From Chloroflexota bacterium (GTDB lineage: Bacteria; Chloroflexota; Dormibacteria; CF-121), in NCBI GenBank assembly GCA_005880605.1, contig VBIS01000031.1, positions 1-10,263 on the forward strand: a stretch of 10,263 bases of DNA. Reading direction: 5' to 3'. Both the position numbers and the translations under genes were made by a program. Below are positions 1-6,140 of the stretch, piece by piece. Numbering within the stretch: the stretch's first letter is position 1; each line of letters opens with the position of its first letter. The notes below the pieces were generated by a model. It had not been told where the DNA came from, did not search any database, and saw only the letters and a program-made list of their open reading frames with translations.

Positions 1-1
1 G

Positions 2-475
2 ATCGCGAGCTCACTCAAGCTGGTGGCGGAGACCATCGTGTCGGGGCTCGGCGTGCGCGTCGCGCACGTGACCCTCGGCGGCTTCGACAACCACGCCCGC
101 GAGAAGCCCGTCCACGACAAGCTGCTGCTCGACCTGGACCAGGCGCTGGCCGCCTTCATGCAGGACCTGGCGAGACATGGGTACGGCGACAAGGTGCTGA
201 TCATGACCTGGTCGGAGTTCGGACGACGGGTCAAAGAAAATGGCAGCGCCGGCACCGATCACGGCACCGCCGCCCCGATGTTCCTGCTGGGCGCGCCGGT
301 GAAGGGCGGCCTCTATGGCCAGCAGCCAAGCCTCACCGGCCTTGACAACGGGAACCTCAAGTTCACCACCGACTTCCGCTCCGTGTATGCCTCCGTGCTG
401 CAGGGATACCTCAATGCGCCGGCATCGGAGCTGTTGGGTGGCAGCTACGAGATCCTTCCCCTGCTCAAGGCATAG
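2..475 (+). CDS. DUF1501 family protein, C-terminal part (5' end outside window)
   Basis: The reading frame is open from the window edge and gives 157 residues ending in a TAG stop. It matches the C-terminal part of DUF1501 proteins: GGFDNHA near residue 28, a WSEFGRRVKEN stretch, then TDHGTAAPMFLLG and a closing DFRSVYASVLQGYL block. DUF1501 proteins belong to the alkaline-phosphatase/sulfatase-like fold, are usually Tat-exported and are commonly encoded next to DUF1800 genes; their biochemical role is poorly defined. The N-terminus and any signal peptide lie upstream of the window, so export cannot be checked. A GTG at 23 is internal and is not taken as the start. The next gene begins 9 nt after the stop, which suggests co-transcription. 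Confidence 0.9.
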   Translation: MASSLKLVAETIVSGLGVRVAHVTLGGFDNHAREKPVHDKLLLDLDQALAAFMQDLARHGYGDKVLIMTWSEFGRRVKENGSAGTDHGTAAPMFLLGAPVKGGLYGQQPSLTGLDNGNLKFTTDFRSVYASVLQGYLNAPASELLGGSYEILPLLKA

Positions 476-484
476 CATCTAAAA

Positions 485-1147
485 GTGCCGCTGGCGCCCG
501 ACGCGATCGTCCGGCTGGACCTCGGCCACCTCTGGCTGTCCGAGTACCCACTTGAGATCCCGGTCCACGGGTTCCTGATCAAACACCCCGACGGCGCCGG
601 CCTCGTGGATACCGGCTACGGCACGCCACTGCAATTGATCAGGGATTACCGCCCGGTCAACGCCTCAGTCGCCGCCGCGCTCCGCAAGCACGACGTCGAT
701 CCTTCCGACATCCGCTGGATCATCAACTCGCATCTCCATTTCGACCACTGCGGGCAGAATGCCGTCTTCCCCCACGCGCCACTCTACGTCCAGCGCGCGG
801 AATATGAGCGCCGCAACGACCCCAACTACACCGTCGTCGAGTGGCTGAACTACGCAGGCGCCCGCTGGGAGTTATTGGACGGTGAGCGCGAGATCGTGGC
901 CGGCGTGCGGTCCGTTACCACGCCAGGGCACACCCCGGGTCACCAGAGCATTCAGATCCAGACGACCGCGGGGTCGGCGTTGATGACCGGCGATGCCTGC
1001 TGGACGGTTGAGATGTTCGAAGGCGAGGCCCCCCGCCAGGGGATGATGGAGGACATCCCGACGTTTAACCAATCCCTGGAAAAGATCCGGTTGCTCGAGC
1101 CCGCCGCGATTCACTTCTGCCACGACAACCGAACCTGGCACCACTGA
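485..1147 (+). CDS. MBL-fold metallo-hydrolase, AiiA/AttM (N-acyl homoserine lactonase)-like
   Basis: The 220-aa protein carries the full metallo-beta-lactamase-fold metal site: SHLHFDH at residues 82-88 (H83, H85, D87, H88), TPGHTPGH with H149, the bridging D170 in MTGDA, and a terminal FCHD with H213. The SHLHFDH, TPGH and F-x-HD pattern is that of the AiiA/AttM lactonase branch, which opens the lactone ring of N-acyl homoserine lactones. The protein is somewhat shorter than the usual 250 aa or so, and many members of this branch act on other lactones or esters, so the substrate is not claimed. There is no signal peptide, so it should be cytoplasmic. The start is a GTG at 485 without a clear ribosome site, 9 nt after the DUF1501 stop, consistent with translation coupled to that gene. 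Confidence 0.88.
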   Translation: MPLAPDAIVRLDLGHLWLSEYPLEIPVHGFLIKHPDGAGLVDTGYGTPLQLIRDYRPVNASVAAALRKHDVDPSDIRWIINSHLHFDHCGQNAVFPHAPLYVQRAEYERRNDPNYTVVEWLNYAGARWELLDGEREIVAGVRSVTTPGHTPGHQSIQIQTTAGSALMTGDACWTVEMFEGEAPRQGMMEDIPTFNQSLEKIRLLEPAAIHFCHDNRTWHH

Positions 1148-1171
1148 CGGCCTGAGCCGGCGGCGTGATTA

Positions 1172-1197
1172 GCCGCCCCCGGTGTGGAGAGGGCGGC
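1172..1197 (+). terminator. GC-rich hairpin downstream of the MBL gene
   Basis: GCCGCCC (1172-1178) and GGGCGGC (1191-1197) form a perfect 7-bp stem with a 12-nt loop, starting 24 nt after the MBL stop. A competing stem can form between 1157-1163 and 1174-1182. There is no following T run, so it is at best a weak intrinsic terminator or an RNA 3'-end stabiliser for the DUF1501-MBL unit. Confidence 0.3.
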
Positions 1198-1412
1198 GAG
1201 AAATGTTGTGCGCGACGCAACAAATTCATGTCCGCCGCTTGTGCAATGCGGCTCAGACGGCGCATACAAACTGAAGCGGGAAACTTCGTGCGCTTGCGCC
1301 ATTATCGGAGACCACCTACCTTCGCTACCCTTCCCAACCTGAAGGGCGCGGTAATGCACGCGCGTGGAAACGCACTCTGGAGGGAAGTCTTGGCAAATCG
1401 GAGATTGGCGAA
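1198..1412 (+). promoter_or_regulatory. Leader region of amt with small inverted repeats
   Basis: This non-coding stretch precedes amt. It holds an imperfect dyad at 1207-1223 (TTGTGCG, spacer CGA, CGCAACAA; one bulged base) and a second at 1240-1269 (TTGT plus ATGCG against CGCATACAA, with a 3-nt bulge and a 10-nt loop). Both carry TTGT/ACAA outer arms. No convincing -35/-10 pair, sigma54 -24/-12 element or GlnR box was found. The ribosome site of amt is GGAG at 1400-1403, 9 nt before the ATG. Nitrogen control is expected for amt genes, but the responsible factor cannot be read from this sequence. Confidence 0.3.
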
Positions 1413-2639
1413 ATGAAGATCGACAGCGGCGATACCGCTTGGGTACTGGCGTCGGCGGCGCTCGTCATGCTGATGACGCCGGCACTGGGATTCTTCTACG
1501 GCGGACTGGTCCGCCGCAAGAACGTCCTCTCAACCATCATGCACAGCTTCTTCATCCTGTGCCTCATCAGCGTCCAGTGGGTCCTGTGGGGCTATAGCCT
1601 GGCCTTCGGACCGGACAAATTCCACCTGATCGGGGGCCTCGAGTGGGTCGGCCTCAACAACGTCGGCCTCACGCCCAACCCCGATTACGCGGCGACCATC
1701 CCGCACCAGGCCTATATGGTTTTTCAGATGATGTTCGCCGTCATCACGCCCGCGCTGATCAGCGGCGCCTTCGCGGAACGCCAGCGCTTCAAGGCCTTTG
1801 TGCTCTTCTCGCTGCTCTGGGCAACCTTCGTCTACGACCCGATCGCGCACTGGGTCTGGGGGGCGGGCGGATGGCTGCATCAGCTTGGCGCGCTCGACTT
1901 TGCCGGTGGCACCGTCGTGCACATCAGCTCGGGCGTCTCGGCGCTCGTCGCGGCCCTCGTCCTCGGGCGGCGCCTGGGGTTCGGCAAGGAGAAGTCCGAG
2001 CCACACGACGCCACGATGACGGTCCTCGGCGCCAGCCTGCTCTGGTTCGGCTGGTTCGGCTTCAATGCCGGCAGCGCGGTGACCGCCGGTACCCTGGCAA
2101 CTAGCGCGTTCGTCGTCACCAACACCGCGACCGCCATGGCCGCGCTTACCTGGATGACCGTCAGCTGGTACCACAAGCGGCAGCCGAGTGTGCTGGGCGC
2201 TGCCGCGGGGGCGGTGGCCGGCCTGGTGGCGATCACCCCGGCCTCCGGCTACGTCAACGTGATGGGCGCGATCGTGATCGGGTTCGGCGCGGGCGTGGTG
2301 TGTTACCTGGCCATCCAGCTGCGCGAGCGGATCCACGTCGACGATGCCCTCGACGTCTGGGCGGTGCACGGCGTCGGCGGCACCTGGGGCGCCCTCGCGA
2401 CCGGGCTGTTCGCCACCGTCGCGATCAACTCAAGCGCCGCGAACGGGCTTTTCTACGGCAACCCAAAACAGGTCCTGATTCAGCTGGCGGCGATCGGCGC
2501 GGCGTGGGGCTGGGCAGCCGTCGGCACCTTCCTGATCCTCAAATTCGTCAACATCTTCGTCCCGCTCCGCGTGCAGGAAGAGGAGGAACTCCTCGGTCTC
2601 GACATCTCGCAACACGGTGAACCCGCGTACGCCCTTTAA
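1413..2639 (+). CDS. amt: Ammonium transporter, Amt/MEP/Rh family
   Basis: The 408-aa inner-membrane protein is full length for the family and is expected to have 11 membrane helices. It carries the twin pore histidines H170 (GGTVVHISSG) and H319 (VWAVHGVGGTWG), 149 residues apart and close to the E. coli AmtB spacing; the equivalent of AmtB D160 at D162 (LDFAGG); the Phe gate at about F108 (MMFAVIT); WFGWFGFNAGS near 211-221; and the cytoplasmic tail EELLGLDISQHGEPAYAL, the region contacted by GlnK in characterised systems. It conducts ammonium into the cell. There is no cleavable signal peptide, because the mature family start (D-x-A-W-V-L-x-S-A-A-L-V) lies at the N-terminus. The ATG at 1413 follows GGAG with a 9-nt gap. 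No glnK/PII gene follows; a 45-aa ORF takes that place. Confidence 0.97.
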   Translation: MKIDSGDTAWVLASAALVMLMTPALGFFYGGLVRRKNVLSTIMHSFFILCLISVQWVLWGYSLAFGPDKFHLIGGLEWVGLNNVGLTPNPDYAATIPHQAYMVFQMMFAVITPALISGAFAERQRFKAFVLFSLLWATFVYDPIAHWVWGAGGWLHQLGALDFAGGTVVHISSGVSALVAALVLGRRLGFGKEKSEPHDATMTVLGASLLWFGWFGFNAGSAVTAGTLATSAFVVTNTATAMAALTWMTVSWYHKRQPSVLGAAAGAVAGLVAITPASGYVNVMGAIVIGFGAGVVCYLAIQLRERIHVDDALDVWAVHGVGGTWGALATGLFATVAINSSAANGLFYGNPKQVLIQLAAIGAAWGWAAVGTFLILKFVNIFVPLRVQEEEELLGLDISQHGEPAYAL

Positions 2640-2657
2640 GAAGGAGGAGAAAAGACT

Positions 2658-2795
2658 ATGGACGCGACAACCGTCATCGCGGTGATCTCGTGCGCGATCG
2701 TCCTGGCTGCCTGGCTGGTACTGCCGAGCAAGGCGACGACCGTCAAGCCCGTTGTGGTCAGCGAGGAGCGGAAGCCCGTCTCGATTTCGGCCTAG
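2658..2795 (+). CDS. 45-aa single-helix membrane micro-protein downstream of amt
   Basis: A short frame begins with ATG at 2658, 18 nt after the amt stop, behind a strong AAGGAGG (2641-2647) with about a 10-nt spacer. It encodes 45 residues: a short polar start (MDATT), one hydrophobic helix at about residues 5-23 (VIAVISCAIVLAAWLVL), then a hydrophilic tail of about 22 residues (PSKATTVKPVVVSEERKP). This is the layout of a small inner-membrane protein. I do not recognise a family. The last 38 nt overlap, on the opposite strand, the 3' end of the metalloregulator gene. The strong ribosome site, tight spacing behind amt and sensible membrane topology support a real gene. A role as an Amt accessory subunit is inference only. 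Confidence 0.6.
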   Translation: MDATTVIAVISCAIVLAAWLVLPSKATTVKPVVVSEERKPVSISA

Positions 2796-3492
2796 CAGAA
2801 CGCACGACCGATAGCTTCGAGGCGGTCTCCGTGCTGAGCGTCAGCCGGCGGGCCGCCCGAAGCTGTATCGTGCGCCCCACCTCATCGACCTCCTCGACGG
2901 TGATCCGCGTTCCGGGGTGGAGGCCCCGGTCATGGAGGTACTGCAGCAGCGGCGGAGCTTCTCGCTGGGCCACCTCCGAGATCCGGGTGATCGTCCCGAT
3001 CTCTCCCGGCCGCAGCGCCGAGAGCCGAAGTTCGTTGGCCCGCATGGTCGAGTGACCCGGAATTGGGTTGCCGTGCGGGCAGGTCTTGGGCCTTCCCAGG
3101 CTCCGGTAGAGCGTCTCCTCCACCACCTGCGATACCGCATGCTCGAGGCGCTCGGCCTCGGCATCGGCCGTCACCCAATCGAGCCCCAACACGTCGGTCA
3201 GCCAGCGCTCCATGATGCGGTGCCGTCGCACGATGGCGGCCGCCGCCTCGTCGCCCCGCGCGGTCAACTCGATCTCTTTATGAGCGTTGAGCCGCACCAT
3301 CCCATCCCGGGTCATCCGTCGCAGCGCCACCGTGACCGTTGGCCGGCTCACCGATAGCCAGTCAGCCAGCCGCGCGCTGCGCACTGGTTCGCCCTCTGCG
3401 CGAATGTAATAAATGGCTTCCAGGTAGTGGGCGATGACCTCCGAGGGCGGACGGGTGCGTGTGTTAGCGTTATCTAATCCTGAGCTTCGCAC
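2758..3492 (-). CDS. DtxR/MntR-family metal-dependent transcriptional regulator (three-domain type)
   Basis: The 244-aa protein has a winged HTH at about residues 20-80 (helix-turn-helix near SARLADWLSVSRPTVTVAL), the dimerisation and metal-binding domain at about 85-150 (RRHRIMERWL, RLEHAVS, CPHGNPIPG), and a C-terminal SH3/FeoA-like domain at about 155-228. Aligned by eye with B. subtilis MntR, the metal ligands E11, H77, E99, E102 and H103 correspond to E25, H91, E114, E117 and H118, while MntR D8 corresponds to H22. Glu at the position that is Cys102 in DtxR favours manganese-type (or zinc) sensing over iron. The start is GTG at 3492; a TAG lies directly upstream in frame, so no longer start exists and there is no ribosome site. 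The basic tail (last 12 codons) overlaps the micro-ORF. It is divergent from the ZIP gene, its likely target. Confidence 0.93.
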   Translation of the reverse strand: MRSSGLDNANTRTRPPSEVIAHYLEAIYYIRAEGEPVRSARLADWLSVSRPTVTVALRRMTRDGMVRLNAHKEIELTARGDEAAAAIVRRHRIMERWLTDVLGLDWVTADAEAERLEHAVSQVVEETLYRSLGRPKTCPHGNPIPGHSTMRANELRLSALRPGEIGTITRISEVAQREAPPLLQYLHDRGLHPGTRITVEEVDEVGRTIQLRAARRLTLSTETASKLSVVRSARPKSRRASAPR

Positions 3493-3511
3493 CTACTAAC
3501 ACTAGCGAATA
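3461..3511. promoter_or_regulatory. Compact divergent control region with candidate metalloregulator operators
   Basis: Only 19 nt separate the regulator start (3492, minus strand) from the ZIP start (3512, plus strand). TTAG-N6-CTAA at 3464-3477 is an exact dyad lying within the first codons of the regulator gene and resembles half-sites of DtxR-family boxes. GTGTTAG (3461-3467) and CTAACAC (3496-3502) form a second, perfect 7-bp inverted repeat spanning the start codon, and TAGCG occurs at 3465-3469 and 3503-3507. Possible -10 hexamers are TCTAAT at 3473-3478 for ZIP and, on the minus strand, TAGTGT placed 6 nt before the GTG for the regulator. Binding by the adjacent regulator is inference. 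Confidence 0.5.
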
Positions 3512-4294
3512 ATGAGCCACGCCGCCGCCGCGGCGCTGGGCGCGATCGCCGGCGCCACCATCTTCATCGGTCTTCCGGTCGGGCGGATCCGAGGCATCTC
3601 CAAAGCGGTGCAGGGGGTGCTGAACGCGATCGCCACCGGCGTCCTCCTCTTCCTGCTCTGGGACATCCTCAGCCACGCCGCCAGTCCGATCGAGGCCAGC
3701 CTGGCTGCTCTGCACCACGGCGATCGCGGCTTCGCGGCGCTTGCCCTGATCTTCGGCGCCGGCCTCGGGATCGGCCTCCTCGGCCTCGTCTACTTCAACG
3801 CCCGGCTGTTCGGACGAACCAAGCACGCGCCGCCGCCGGCCCCCAAGACGCTGGCAATGATGATCGCCACCGGGCTCGGCCTCCACAATCTATCGGAGGG
3901 GCTGGCGATCGGCCAGTCCGCCGCCACCGGGGCGGTCGCCTTCGCTATCGTGCTCGTAATCGGCTTCGCTCTCCACAACGTCACCGAGGGCTTCGGCATC
4001 GCCGCGCCGCTGGCGACCGACAGCTCGATGCCCTCCTGGAGCTTTCTCCTGGTCGCCGGCCTGATCGGCGGCGCCCCGACCTTCCTTGGCACCGTGATCG
4101 GCTACCTCTTCACCTCCACCTACATCTATGTGCTGTTCCTGGCGCTGGCGGCCGGCGCCCTGCTCTACGTCGTCAACGAAATGTTTCACATCGGCCGCCG
4201 ATTGAATTCACCGGCCGCGATGGCATGGGGTTTGCTCCTCGGGTTCTTGCTCGCATATAGCACCGACCTCTTCCTGACCTACATCGCGGCGTAG
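3512..4294 (+). CDS. ZIP-family divalent metal transporter
   Basis: The 260-aa polytopic inner-membrane protein has about eight helices. The two ZIP signature motifs are present: HNLSEG at residues 125-130 (H125, N126, E129) and HNVTEG at 155-160 (H155, N156, E159), which form the binuclear metal site in helices 4 and 5. A further NEMFH (E223, H226) lies in a late membrane segment. The short loop near residues 101-112 (GRTKHAPPPAPK) sits where ZIP proteins have their variable His-containing loop. ZIP proteins of the ZupT/GufA kind import Zn, Mn or Fe into the cytoplasm. The ATG at 3512 has an in-frame TAG three codons upstream and no Shine-Dalgarno sequence. Its divergent position beside a MntR-like regulator suggests metal-repressed expression. 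Confidence 0.92.
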   Translation: MSHAAAAALGAIAGATIFIGLPVGRIRGISKAVQGVLNAIATGVLLFLLWDILSHAASPIEASLAALHHGDRGFAALALIFGAGLGIGLLGLVYFNARLFGRTKHAPPPAPKTLAMMIATGLGLHNLSEGLAIGQSAATGAVAFAIVLVIGFALHNVTEGFGIAAPLATDSSMPSWSFLLVAGLIGGAPTFLGTVIGYLFTSTYIYVLFLALAAGALLYVVNEMFHIGRRLNSPAAMAWGLLLGFLLAYSTDLFLTYIAA

Positions 4295-4310
4295 ATAAAC
4301 TAGTCAGGCC

Positions 4311-5573
4311 TTGAGCGTCGTCTTCGAACACGCGACCCTGCTCGACTGCACCGGCCGCGATCCACAACCCAACTCGCGAGTCGTGGTCGAGGAGGGACGG
4401 ATCAGGCGAATCGCTGCCTCGAATGGGCCCGCCGGTCCCCGGGACGCCCGGGTGATCGACTGCCAGGGCCGGACCCTGATGCCCGGGTTGCTCGATGCCC
4501 ATGTCCACCTTGCCAGTCTCGACCTCGATCCGGTCGAGGAGGTGGCGCTCGCCCCGGCCGTGATCGCGCTGCGAATCGCCCGCCAGATCGAAGACACGCT
4601 GCAGGCCGGCTTCACGACAGTGCGCGACGCCGGCGGTCTCGATTGGGGGTTCAAGGAAGCGGTCCGCCAGGGACTGATCCGCGGGCCTCGAATCTTCATC
4701 AGTGGGCCCTTTCTCTCGCAAACCGGTGGCCACGGCGACAACCAGCGGCCGCGGACGGCCCGCGAACTGTTCCGCGCAGTGCATGGCCTGACCACCGAAA
4801 CCATCCTCGCCGACGGTGCCGACGAGGTTCGACGGGCTGCTCGGGAGGCGCTTCGGCGCGGCGCCGACCAGATCAAGGTGATGGCGAGCGGCGGCGCCGC
4901 CTCGCCGACTGACGAGCTCGACCACGTGCAATTCTCGGTCGACGAGCTGACCGCGGCGGTTGACGTCGCCGGCGCGGTCGGCACCTATGTGCTGGCCCAC
5001 GCGTACGGACCGCGGGCCATCCAGAACTGCCTCGAAGCCGGCATCCGCTCCATCGAGCACGGGAACTTCCTGGATGAGGAAACCGCCGACCAGATGCTGA
5101 AGAAGGCCGACACGTTTCTCGTCCCGACCGTGATCACCTACGAGCTGATGTCGCGGCTCGAGCCAGGCGATGGGTGGACCGCGGACATGGCACGGAAGAT
5201 CCGCCAGGGGCTGACCGGCGCCTATGACGCGCTGGGGCTCGCCTACGAAAAGGGTCTGCGGATCGGATCAGGATCTGACGTGCTGGCCGAGATGCAGGGG
5301 GAGAAAGGCAAGGAGATCGCCTGCCAGGCGCGCGTCATGGGCGCGATGAACGCCATCATCGCGGCGACCCGCACGAACGCTGCCCTGATGCGTATCGACA
5401 AGGAGGTCGGCACCGTCGAGGAGGGCAAGCGCGCCGACCTGATCGTGCTCGACGCCGACCCCCTGTCCGATCCGGCGATCTTCGCCGATCCGGCGCACAT
5501 CCGGATGGTGATGCGCGGGGGCGAGGTCGTCAAGGACCTGGACGCCCCTACCCTGCCCGGCGGAAAGTCCTAG
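4311..5573 (+). CDS. Metal-dependent amidohydrolase (imidazolonepropionase/prolidase-like, COG1228 type)
   Basis: The 420-aa protein shows the complete amidohydrolase TIM-barrel metal site: LMPGLLDAHVHL with H64 and H66, a lysine that is probably carboxylated (K189 in DQIKVMASGG), H230 (VLAHAYG), H250 (IEHGNF) and D323 (IGSGSD). An N-terminal beta-sandwich part (FEHATLLDC to VIDCQGRTL) and a C-terminal return (VEEGKRADLIVLDADPL) frame the barrel. Related enzymes hydrolyse dipeptides, lactams or cyclic amides; the substrate cannot be read from sequence. There is no signal peptide. The start is taken as TTG at 4311 because the conserved N-terminal strand begins there; the next in-frame candidate, GTG at 4383, would remove it. 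No ribosome site is visible. It lies 16 nt after the ZIP stop, so it probably shares that transcript, although a metal-related role is not evident. Confidence 0.92.
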   Translation: MSVVFEHATLLDCTGRDPQPNSRVVVEEGRIRRIAASNGPAGPRDARVIDCQGRTLMPGLLDAHVHLASLDLDPVEEVALAPAVIALRIARQIEDTLQAGFTTVRDAGGLDWGFKEAVRQGLIRGPRIFISGPFLSQTGGHGDNQRPRTARELFRAVHGLTTETILADGADEVRRAAREALRRGADQIKVMASGGAASPTDELDHVQFSVDELTAAVDVAGAVGTYVLAHAYGPRAIQNCLEAGIRSIEHGNFLDEETADQMLKKADTFLVPTVITYELMSRLEPGDGWTADMARKIRQGLTGAYDALGLAYEKGLRIGSGSDVLAEMQGEKGKEIACQARVMGAMNAIIAATRTNAALMRIDKEVGTVEEGKRADLIVLDADPLSDPAIFADPAHIRMVMRGGEVVKDLDAPTLPGGKS

Positions 5574-5935
5574 CGGCGCCGGACCGCCTGCTCGGCGCGA
5601 GCCTGGTCCACGATGCAAAGCCGTGCCCAGGGTTTCGCCGCCAGTCGCTCCTCACCAATCGGCTTTCCGCACTCTTCGCAGATGCCGTAGCTCCCGTCGT
5701 CAAGCTTTCGCAGCGCCAGCTCGATGTCGGCGAGCTCGTCGGTAATGATGGCGAGCGCCGTCAGATCCCGTTCACGCTCGAAAGTCTCGGTGCCAAGCTC
5801 GGCCTGGTGCTGATCGACTTTCGATAGCTCGGACGCTTCGACCGGGTCTGCCTCTTCGCGGCGCAGGCGTTCCGCCAGTGCCTGCCGTTGCGCCCGCTCA
5901 TCGAGCAAGCGACGCCGCACGGCCTCGAAATCCAT
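5570..5935 (-). CDS. DksA/TraR-family zinc-finger protein, YteA-like
   Basis: The 121-aa protein has an N-terminal coiled-coil half (residues 1-80) and a C-terminal zinc-finger half. The stretch from SKVDQHQAELGTETFERERD to DELADIELALRKLDDGSYG is typical of the YteA branch, followed by ICEECGKPIGEERL and ARLCIVD. The canonical finger is C-x2-C-x17-C-x2-C; here C86, C89 and C107 are present with normal spacing, but the fourth position is D110. Family members bind the RNA polymerase secondary channel or are stress-linked; the role here is not known. The frame stays open upstream to 6133, but the added residues look non-coding and the family start fits ATG at 5935. Its TAG stop overlaps the amidohydrolase TAG in a shared CTAG. 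Confidence 0.88.
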   Translation of the reverse strand: MDFEAVRRRLLDERAQRQALAERLRREEADPVEASELSKVDQHQAELGTETFERERDLTALAIITDELADIELALRKLDDGSYGICEECGKPIGEERLAAKPWARLCIVDQARAEQAVRRR

Positions 5936-6040
5936 AATGAAATTGATCCTATCCGAATGAGTCGTGCAGCACCGTCCGCTTTCTGGGATAACCTCCGCCA
6001 GCCCATGCCGCTCGGGCACAAGGTGCGGCGGCTGATCGCC

Positions 6041-6054
6041 AACCGATTTCGGTT
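6041..6054. repeat. Short dyad in the intergenic region between the TraR-like and PspC genes
   Basis: AACCGA (6041-6046) and TCGGTT (6049-6054) are exact inverted repeats separated by TT. The element lies about 105 nt upstream of the TraR-like start and about 87 nt upstream of the PspC promoter -35. It is a candidate protein-binding site or hairpin; no partner can be named. Confidence 0.3.
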
Positions 6055-6113
6055 TCCGCCCAAGCCCTGCTGCGGTCACCCTGGGGAACCCGGCTGTTGA
6101 GAGCCCGCCAAAA

Positions 6114-6127
6114 GCCCGGGTCCGGGC
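6114..6127 (-). terminator. Strong short hairpin, terminator-like on the minus strand
   Basis: GCCCGG and CCGGGC face each other across GT (as RNA, more likely a 5-bp stem with a 4-nt loop). Read on the minus strand it is followed directly by TTTT and then GGCGGG. It could stop leftward antisense transcription arising from the PspC side, or act as a leader element of the TraR-like gene. The T run is short, so the call is weak. Confidence 0.25.
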
Positions 6128-6140
6128 CACCATGGAGAAG

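Noticed and set aside
1351..1375. GlnR-box-like sequence (GTAAT...GAAAC) upstream of amt
   Set aside because: The spacing between half-sites is 11 nt rather than the 6 nt of the known actinobacterial box, and the second pair of half-sites is missing.
1111..1416. Several open frames of 66-83 codons on both strands in the amt upstream region
   Set aside because: They overlap one another, have Arg/Ser/Pro-rich products without domains, lack ribosome sites and run into the flanking genes; typical chance frames in high-GC DNA.
1530..2369. 279-codon open frame antisense to amt
   Set aside because: Asp/Glu/Arg/Gly-rich product without recognisable motifs, a mirror of the amt codon bias; amt itself is complete and certain.
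4173..5060. 295-codon open frame antisense to the amidohydrolase
   Set aside because: Low-complexity product; it spans the ZIP end and the amidohydrolase, both of which have full motif sets on the other strand.
5936..6133. Upstream extension of the TraR-like protein by 66 residues
   Set aside because: The family start fits ATG 5935; the extra residues show no domain and cover the dyad-rich spacer.
6070..6135. Possible cobalamin-riboswitch-like words (GGGAACCCGG, then CCGGGCCACC) on the plus strand
   Set aside because: The spacing and pairing of the conserved core do not fit, no B12-box CCACTG is present, and a good promoter lies downstream of it, so it would not be in the PspC leader.
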